A stretch of DNA of 64,000 nucleotides from Limnobaculum eriocheiris (lineage in GTDB: Bacteria > Pseudomonadota > Gammaproteobacteria > Enterobacterales > Enterobacteriaceae): contig NZ_JAJNAG010000001.1 of assembly GCF_021010575.1 (NCBI RefSeq), forward strand, positions 124,001 through 188,000, in the 5' to 3' direction. Of the stretch, positions 58,239 through 64,000 are shown one piece after another (the stretch's first letter is position 1; each line of letters begins with the position of its first letter). The notes beneath the pieces are model-generated. The model did no database searches. It saw nothing but the letters and a program-made list of their open reading frames with translations, and was not told where the DNA came from. The translations under genes and the position numbers were made by a program.

Positions 58239-59096
58239 TCAAACGGCCTCTGCTACTTTCTGTTGGCTTTTTAACCAGGCTATTTCATCTTTCCAGATAT
58301 CCGGATTAGTGGTTTCCAGAATCAGTGGAATATTGTCAAAACGCTCGTCGCGCATAATATAGCTGAAGACGGTTTTACCAATATTCCCTTCACCCAGACT
58401 GTTATGGCGGTCAACCCGACTACCAAATTCGCTTTTAGCATCATTTAAGTGCATACCGCGCAGATAGCTAAATCCAACAATATTACTGAAGCGGGAAAAC
58501 GTCTTTTCGCAATCTTCTTCTGTACGCAGGTCATAACCGGCGGCAAAGGCATGGCAAGTATCAATACAAACACCAACCCGGGTTTTATCTTCAACGCCAT
58601 CAATAATGGCGGCCAGATGTTCAAACTTAAAGCCCAGATTACTACCCTGACCTGCGGTGTTTTCTATAACCGCTACAACACTCTCGGTCCTGTCTAAGGC
58701 AATATTAATAGATTCAGCAATGCGCTTAAGGCATTTATCCTCATCGATTTGCATCAGATGGCTACCGGGATGAAAGTTCAGCAGCGTCAGACCCAGTTGT
58801 TGGCAGCGTTCCATTTCATCAATAAAAGCATCCCGGGACTTTTGCAGTCCGTCTTCCACCGGATGACCAAGATTAATCAGGTAACTATCATGAGGTAAAA
58901 TTTGAGCGGAGCTATAGTGATACTGTTCGCAGGCGCTGCGAAAATCTGATATCACCTCTTCAGTTAGTGGAGCAGCTCGCCACTGACGCTGGTTTTTGGT
59001 AAACAGCGCGAAAGCCGTTGCCTCAAGCTCATGGGCCCGGATAACAGCCTGATCTAATCCACCCGATGCACTAACGTGTGCGCCAACAAACTTCAT
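58239..59096 (-). CDS. nfo: Endonuclease IV (Nfo)
   Basis: This 285-residue zinc-dependent AP endonuclease repairs abasic sites and oxidised bases. Metal-ligand segments are visible: [65 protein letters not shown] and LILETTNPD. Same length as E. coli Nfo. Its stop abuts repeat copy D. Confidence 0.97.
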   Translation of the reverse strand: MKFVGAHVSASGGLDQAVIRAHELEATAFALFTKNQRQWRAAPLTEEVISDFRSACEQYHYSSAQILPHDSYLINLGHPVEDGLQKSRDAFIDEMERCQQLGLTLLNFHPGSHLMQIDEDKCLKRIAESINIALDRTESVVAVIENTAGQGSNLGFKFEHLAAIIDGVEDKTRVGVCIDTCHAFAAGYDLRTEEDCEKTFSRFSNIVGFSYLRGMHLNDAKSEFGSRVDRHNSLGEGNIGKTVFSYIMRDERFDNIPLILETTNPDIWKDEIAWLKSQQKVAEAV

Positions 59097-59192
59097 ATCT
59101 ATTCTCCTGTGTTGCCAGCCAACATTATCTCATACTTTGGGCGGTAACATCTATTAACAAATAATTAACGTTAACAGAAAACAGGTAATCGA

Positions 59193-60275
59193 TTAAAAAC
59201 CAAGCTGGTGAACGGCAAGATTAATCAGCGCCCCTCCGGCAATCAGCCAGATAAACAGTAGGGTGGCAAGTAATAGCGGTTTTATTCCTGCCTGACGAAT
59301 AGCGCTGATGTGAGTGGTAAGCCCCAGAGCAGCCATTGCCATGGAGAGCAGGATGGTGTCCTGGTCGATCAACGTTTTTACTGCTACATGAGGAAGCAGG
59401 TCCAGCGAGTTAAAGCCGGCAACCACGATAAACAGTACGGCGAACCAAGGGATCACGATAGCGCTTTTTTGTGCACCCGCTGATGAGGTGTTTTTCTCAC
59501 TGCGATTAAGATAGCCGGAAAGTAGTAATAAGAACGGCGCCAGCATCATAACGCGAATCATTTTAACGATTACCGCGCTGTTACCGGCGTCGTCAGAGAT
59601 TGCCCTTCCGGCGGCGACAACCTGAGCCACTTCATGAACGGTGGAACCAATATAGATACCAAAATCGTTATCAGAAAATCCCAGCAGGTGAAATTTCATC
59701 TCTAACTGATACAGCCACGGGTAAAGGAACATGGCGATAGTGCCAAATATCACTACCGTTGCGACAGCAACCGCCACCTTACTGGATTCTGATTTAACCA
59801 CCGGATCTGCTGCCATAATGGCCGCTGCACCACAAATACTGCTACCGGCACCAATTAACAGGGTGGTTTGTCTGTCCAGACCAAAGAGGTGCTTTCCCGC
59901 CCAGCAGGCCAGAAAGAAGGTGGTGGTCAGGGTAAGGGCATCAATAATAATACCGCTGGTACCGACATCAGCGATTTGTTGAAAGGTCAGGCGAAAGCCA
60001 TACAAAATGATACCCAGTCGTAATAATTTCTGTTTGGCTAAATGTACTCCGGCATCGCAAACCGATGAGATTGCAGGATAGACCAGATTACCTAATACCA
60101 TACCTATTACTATGGCCAGCGTTAAGGCGCTGAGCCCCAGCCGTGCAACCGCAGGTTGGTTTGCCGCATATATAGAGATCAAAGTAATGGCACCGGTTAG
60201 TAATAAACCCGGCAACAGGAGTGTTGCGGATTTCAACAGTGATGGTTTTACCGTAGTTAAATGACTCTGTTGCAT
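59193..60275 (-). CDS. yeiH: UPF0324 membrane protein YeiH
   Basis: This 360-residue protein has about ten helices and follows E. coli YeiH ([57 protein letters not shown]). The family is of unknown transport function; some members are linked to sulfur compounds. It is divergent from yeiE, 112 bp apart. Confidence 0.93.
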   Translation of the reverse strand: MQQSHLTTVKPSLLKSATLLLPGLLLTGAITLISIYAANQPAVARLGLSALTLAIVIGMVLGNLVYPAISSVCDAGVHLAKQKLLRLGIILYGFRLTFQQIADVGTSGIIIDALTLTTTFFLACWAGKHLFGLDRQTTLLIGAGSSICGAAAIMAADPVVKSESSKVAVAVATVVIFGTIAMFLYPWLYQLEMKFHLLGFSDNDFGIYIGSTVHEVAQVVAAGRAISDDAGNSAVIVKMIRVMMLAPFLLLLSGYLNRSEKNTSSAGAQKSAIVIPWFAVLFIVVAGFNSLDLLPHVAVKTLIDQDTILLSMAMAALGLTTHISAIRQAGIKPLLLATLLFIWLIAGGALINLAVHQLGF

Positions 60276-60387
60276 ATATGACGACCTGATTGGCTATGAA
60301 TAGGTTTACAAAAATAAAGTAATTGGCCATAAAAGAGAAATTGATTATATATTTATAACTAATCGAAATAAGTGGTAAGGAGTAGCG

Positions 60388-61290
60388 ATGCATATCACAT
60401 TGCGCCAGCTTGAGATATTTGTTGAAGTGGTAAAAAGTGGTTCAACCACTCAGGCATCCTTGGTTTTGGCACTGTCTCAGTCGGCGGTGAGTGCCGCGCT
60501 GGCTGATTTAGAAAAGCAGCTTAATGTTGCGCTATTTGATCGGGTGGGTAAACGGCTGGTGGTGAATGAAAATGGTCGATTGCTTTATCCTAAAGCGCTT
60601 TCTTTATTGGAAAGAGCCATGGAGGTTGAGCAGCTTTTTCAACAGCAGGATGGCGCGTTACGAATTGCAGCCAGTACCACGATTGGCAACTATATGTTGC
60701 CGGAGATGATTGCTACTTATCGTCGGGATTTCCAATCCACACCGCTGGAGCTGATTGTTGCTAATAGCCGGGAGGTGATCCAACTGGTTTCTGATTTTCG
60801 TGCGGATTTAGGATTAATCGAGGGACAGTGTCATAGCCCGGAGTTGATATCTCGCCCATGGATGACTGATGAGCTGGTGGTATTTGCCGCCGCAGGGCAT
60901 GCATTAACGCAAAAAAGCGTAACAATAGAAGATCTGATTAATGCCCCCTGGATACTACGTGAAGCCGGTTCAGGTACCCGTGATGTGCTGGAACACAATC
61001 TGATGTCACATCTACCGGGGGCCAGTCCCATTTTAGAACTGGGTAATTCTGAAGCCATTAAACATGCGGTTCGCCATGGTATTGGTATCAGTTGCCTGTC
61101 TCGCAGAGTCGTGGCAGAACAATTGGAAAGTGGTTCGCTGGTGGAGTTGAATATTCCTTTTGCGCCTCTTGAACGCAGGTTATATCTGATTTATCACCGC
61201 CAAAAGCATATTTCTGCCAGCCTGTTACGTTTCTTATCTTATTGCCAGGTAACGCCACAGATACTGGCAGAGATTCAACAGTCTGATTAA
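60388..61290 (+). CDS. yeiE: LysR-family regulator YeiE
   Basis: This 300-residue protein has an N-terminal winged helix ([40 protein letters not shown]) and an effector domain ([32 protein letters not shown]). It aligns with E. coli/Salmonella YeiE, reported to respond to sulfite. Divergent placement suggests it controls yeiH. AAGGAG lies 6 nt before the ATG. Confidence 0.93.
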   Translation: MHITLRQLEIFVEVVKSGSTTQASLVLALSQSAVSAALADLEKQLNVALFDRVGKRLVVNENGRLLYPKALSLLERAMEVEQLFQQQDGALRIAASTTIGNYMLPEMIATYRRDFQSTPLELIVANSREVIQLVSDFRADLGLIEGQCHSPELISRPWMTDELVVFAAAGHALTQKSVTIEDLINAPWILREAGSGTRDVLEHNLMSHLPGASPILELGNSEAIKHAVRHGIGISCLSRRVVAEQLESGSLVELNIPFAPLERRLYLIYHRQKHISASLLRFLSYCQVTPQILAEIQQSD

Positions 61291-61392
61291 AGAGTAATCA
61301 AAAGTACATTATAGGGTTTTACTAATAAGATCTTCGGAATTATGAACGAATCTTATATTGAGAGGTTTGATGTTATCCCGCGATCTATCCTT

Positions 61393-61401
61393 TGCTACAA
61401 T
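61393..61401 (+). promoter_or_regulatory. Candidate lysP extended -10 promoter
   Basis: TGC-TACAAT (61393-61401; wider context TTTGCTACAATCGCG) is an extended -10. The nearest -35-like TTGATG is 23 bp away, too far, so the extended -10 would carry the promoter. It lies 45 bp before the lysP ATG. Confidence 0.4.
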
Positions 61402-61445
61402 CGCGCTCTTTATAAGTAGCAGACAAGTAAATAAATAGGTTAAGA

Positions 61446-62945
61446 ATGGCTCTGGTCGATACAAAAGATTCAAAGGAAAAAAACGTACCGGGATTGCGTC
61501 GGGTACTGAAAGCACGTCATTTAACGATGATTGCCGTCGGTGGTTCGATCGGTACTGGTTTGTTTGTGGCATCCGGTGCGACTATTGCTCAGGCAGGTCC
61601 TGGAGGTGCGCTGCTTTCCTATGCACTGATTGGCCTGATGGTTTATTTCTTAATGACCAGCCTGGGTGAGCTCGCCTCTTTTATGCCGGTTTCCGGTTCG
61701 TTTTCCACTTACGGTGCTAAATATGTTGAACCGGGTTTTGGTTTCGCGCTGGGGTGGAACTATTGGTATAACTGGGCGGTAACCGTTGCGGTTGATCTGG
61801 TTGCAGCTCAATTAGTGATGCAGTACTGGTTTCCGGAAACGCCATTTGGGTTGCCAAGTTGGATCTGGAGTGCACTGTTCCTTGGCTTTATGTTTTTACT
61901 GAATTACATTTCTGTAAAAGGGTTTGGTGAAGCAGAATTCTGGTTTGCACTGATTAAAGTGGTGACGGTAGTTATCTTTATTGGCCTTGGTCTGTTGATG
62001 ATTTTTGGCATCATGAAAGGTGGGCCAACCTCAGGCTGGCATAACTGGACTATCGGTGATGCTCCGTTTGCCGGTGGTTTCTCTGCGATGATTGGGGTAG
62101 CGATGATTGTTGGTTTCTCTTTCCAGGGAACCGAACTTATTGGTATTGCCGCAGGCGAGTCGGCCGATCCGGCGCGTAACATTCCACGCGCTGTGCGTCA
62201 GGTGTTCTGGCGTATTTTGCTGTTCTATATTTTTGCTATTCTGATTGTTAGCGTATTAATTCCTTATACTGACCCAAGCCTGTTACGTAACGATGAAACA
62301 GATATTAGCGTGAGTCCGTTTACGCTGGTATTCCAGCATGCCGGTCTGTTATCTGCGGCAGCGGTGATGAATGCGGTTATTCTGACTTCTGTGCTTTCTG
62401 CCGGTAACTCAGGTATGTATGCTTCAACCCGAATGTTGTATGCTCTGGCTGCGGAAGGCAAAGCGCCGAAGATTTTTGCTAAACTGTCATCCGGTGGTGT
62501 GCCTCGTAATGCGCTGATTGCCACCACGGTTGTTGCGGGACTTTGCTTTTTAACCTCGATGTTTGGTAATCAACAGGTTTATTTATGGTTGCTGAATACT
62601 TCGGGAATGACGGGTTTTATTGCCTGGTTAGGTATTGCCATCAGTCATTACCGTTTCCGCCGTGGTTATATTACTCAGGGACATTCACTGGACGCGTTGC
62701 CTTATCGTTCTGGTTTCTTCCCATTAGGACCTATTTTTGCTTTTGTATTGTGTTTGATTATTACTTTAGGGCAGAATTACCAAGCCTTTCTGGAAGACAA
62801 TATTGACTGGGCGGGTGTTGCGGCTACTTATATAGGTATTCCGCTGTTTTTGGCAATTTGGTTTGGATATAAAATAATTAAAAGAACAAAATTTGTCCGC
62901 TATAAAGATATGGATTTTCCCAAAACAGAAATTCGGGAAGAGTAA
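61446..62945 (+). CDS. lysP: Lysine-specific permease LysP
   Basis: This 499-residue APC-family transporter has 12 helices. It follows LysP: LKARHLTMIAVGGSIGTGLF, SFMPVSGSFSTYGAKYVEPG, FSFQGTELIGIAAGESADPA and VLSAGNSGMYASTRMLYALA. It imports lysine with protons and in E. coli also senses lysine for CadC. A strong terminator follows. Confidence 0.95.
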   Translation: MALVDTKDSKEKNVPGLRRVLKARHLTMIAVGGSIGTGLFVASGATIAQAGPGGALLSYALIGLMVYFLMTSLGELASFMPVSGSFSTYGAKYVEPGFGFALGWNYWYNWAVTVAVDLVAAQLVMQYWFPETPFGLPSWIWSALFLGFMFLLNYISVKGFGEAEFWFALIKVVTVVIFIGLGLLMIFGIMKGGPTSGWHNWTIGDAPFAGGFSAMIGVAMIVGFSFQGTELIGIAAGESADPARNIPRAVRQVFWRILLFYIFAILIVSVLIPYTDPSLLRNDETDISVSPFTLVFQHAGLLSAAAVMNAVILTSVLSAGNSGMYASTRMLYALAAEGKAPKIFAKLSSGGVPRNALIATTVVAGLCFLTSMFGNQQVYLWLLNTSGMTGFIAWLGIAISHYRFRRGYITQGHSLDALPYRSGFFPLGPIFAFVLCLIITLGQNYQAFLEDNIDWAGVAATYIGIPLFLAIWFGYKIIKRTKFVRYKDMDFPKTEIREE

Positions 62946-62963
62946 TTATTCACCATAATATTT

Positions 62964-62991
62964 AAGAGCGGCGTATAATACGCCGCTTTTT
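62964..62991 (+). terminator. Terminator of lysP
   Basis: Perfect 9-bp stem AGCGGCGTA (62967-62975) / TACGCCGCT (62979-62987), TAA loop, then a T-run. Confidence 0.88.
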
Positions 62992-63306
62992 AGTAGAAAT
63001 AGTCATCAAGATGTATTATTACTATTGGGTATAAAACTTCAAAAGTGTGATCTACTTATTTGATGAATACTATATTCATATCTCTTTTCACGGTGTTATA
63101 TTAAACTGTGCTAAGATTGGATAGGTTTCGCTTTGGCGAGGTTGTGCTGATTTTCGTTTTGTATCTTTATTGTAAACAGAACGATCTGAAGTTGTTTAGC
63201 GATACTCATTTTATTGCTTGCGTTATATACGATCGACCTTGGTCTGTATCATGCGATACATCTATAATTTATAAAACTGCAATCAATTTTTTAAGGTAAC
63301 AGATTG
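62992..63306. other. Gap between lysP and the terminal lipoprotein genes
   Basis: About 315 bp, AT-rich. A 63-codon frame at 63108-63299 has no ribosome binding site or recognisable sequence and is probably not a gene. It presumably holds the promoter of the next gene; none was clear. Confidence 0.5.
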
Positions 63307-63675
63307 ATGAAAAGAACATTGATGTTGGCCGCAGTAGGGCTGGTCCTTATTAGCATCAACGGTTGTGCGAAGTTCGAAAAAAAGAACACCCCACAGGCTA
63401 ATAGTAATGAACAGTCGTATAACCAGCGATTTCAGGGATGCCTTGTTCGTTTAGAGACATTAAAGAAGCTCGATTTTAACAGCTATAATCAGAGCAAAAT
63501 GATGATGGACTCGAACATGGAAACTGCAACCAAGTATCTTGCTATGCGTTCAACATTGGGACCGGATACAGTAAATGTAATGGATAGCGTTTATCAGGCG
63601 AAGCTCGCCAGAACCTGTCAGCATATTGATGGCCAAATCTACTCATTATTGTTAGAGCAAGCAGACAGGAAATAA
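63307..63675 (+). CDS. Small putative lipoprotein
   Basis: This 122-residue protein has a basic N-terminus and a hydrophobic leader ending in a lipobox-like INGC (Cys near residue 20), then a hydrophilic helical domain with two more Cys (FQGCLVRLETL, ARTCQHIDGQ). ATG 63307 is preferred; a TTG one codon earlier is less likely. TAAGG lies 11 nt upstream. The next gene, 5 bp away, is also a lipoprotein, so the two probably form an operon. I do not recognise the family. Confidence 0.75.
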   Translation: MKRTLMLAAVGLVLISINGCAKFEKKNTPQANSNEQSYNQRFQGCLVRLETLKKLDFNSYNQSKMMMDSNMETATKYLAMRSTLGPDTVNVMDSVYQAKLARTCQHIDGQIYSLLLEQADRK

Positions 63676-63680
63676 TAGCT

Positions 63681-64000
63681 ATGTTAATTAAACGTTATCA
63701 CTGTGCATTGGTCCTCAGCGTTTTAACACTACTGGTGTCTGGTTGCGTCGACAAAAAACAAAACGATGACGCATCTTCTGCATTTGGTCAGCCCATCGAT
63801 CCTTCACAACAGAATATGTTAGGTGGCCTGCAACAATATCTTTCTCAAATTCAAAGACAAGGCAATGCAGGTGACCAGATAGCACAGCGTCGGATGGGTG
63901 ACATTCTTTTAGCATCAGGTGAAAAAGCACAAGGGCTGGGATGGATTAAGTCCTCAGCAATGAGTGGTAACGTTGATTCTCAGCTTCAACTGGCAGATAT
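63681..64000 (+). CDS. Putative Sel1-repeat-like lipoprotein (5' part, cut by window end)
   Basis: An ATG at 63681, 5 bp after the previous stop, opens a frame that runs to the window edge (106 codons). It has a leader with lipobox VSGC (Cys near residue 22), then a helical region GNAGDQIAQRRMGDILLASG and GWIKSSAMSGNVDSQLQLAD, which resembles Sel1/TPR-type repeats. The C-terminus lies outside the window. Confidence 0.75.
   Translation, partial: MLIKRYHCALVLSVLTLLVSGCVDKKQNDDASSAFGQPIDPSQQNMLGGLQQYLSQIQRQGNAGDQIAQRRMGDILLASGEKAQGLGWIKSSAMSGNVDSQLQLAD

Noticed and set aside
63108-63299. 63-codon frame upstream of the terminal lipoprotein genes
   Set aside because: No ribosome binding site and no recognisable sequence; it fills an AT-rich leader region.
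1-64000. CRISPR array, rRNA operon, prophage or intact insertion sequence
   Set aside because: No regularly spaced direct repeats, rRNA-like sequence, phage structural genes or transposase genes were seen.

Overview
The window is chromosomal DNA of an enterobacterium (order Enterobacterales). Almost every gene has a recognisable E. coli counterpart, and the order follows the E. coli segment nuo - men - yfaY - nrdAB - ubiG - gyrA // proL - yejM/L/K - rplY - radD - rsuA - bcr - yej - mepS - lpxT - yeiR - yeiP - fru - nfo - yeiH - yeiE - lysP, with large blocks missing or replaced. Protein divergence, moderate GC and extra genes argue against Escherichia/Salmonella itself. A more distant family (for example Budviciaceae or Yersiniaceae) is my inference, not something shown.

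Region by region. 1-5.4 kb is the end of the complex I operon (nuoJ' K L M N) with a strong terminator. 5.4-15.0 kb holds the menaquinone genes menF and menDHBCE, split by three extra genes (a small membrane methyltransferase-like protein, yebB and an unknown gene). 15.4-17.8 kb is a minus-strand pair, pabA plus a pabB-pabC fusion, so two chorismate-consuming pathways sit side by side. 17.9-21.3 kb carries a catalase and the tyrosine permease tyrP, whose TyrR boxes and promoter can be read. 21.6-26.6 kb has yfaY and a LysR regulator divergent from an aspartate-racemase-family enzyme and a Dcu-type C4-dicarboxylate transporter. 26.8-34.7 kb has a lipoprotein, nrdAB (NrdR and DnaA boxes visible), ubiG and gyrA. 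34.8-36.5 kb is a small-gene region: an SOS-box dinI homologue, ydcH, a DUF2513-like gene and tRNA-Pro(GGG). 36.6-51.8 kb runs yejM/L/K, rplY, radD with yecH, rsuA, bcr, yejG, the YejABEF peptide transporter and mepS. 52-64 kb has lpxT, yeiR, a short fimbrial-like protein, yeiP, mtr (TrpR operator visible), yeiW, a lone fruK, nfo, yeiH/yeiE, lysP and two lipoproteins, the last cut by the window edge.

The most interesting structure is a dispersed intergenic repeat family with four copies (about 5.4, 15.0, 24.0 and 58.15 kb). The fullest copy (14991-15427) is bounded by near-perfect 38-nt inverted repeats and carries a string of short hairpins. Copies near 5.5 kb and 15.1 kb have identical stems and differ almost only in the loops, and the end hairpin shows a compensatory A-T to G-C change. 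This looks like a small non-autonomous mobile element under structural constraint.

Regulatory sites readable from sequence: TyrR boxes (tyrP), a TrpR operator (mtr), a LexA box (dinI), NrdR and DnaA boxes (nrdA), a Cra-like operator (fruK) and an extended -10 promoter (gyrA). No rRNA, CRISPR array, intact insertion sequence or prophage was seen.
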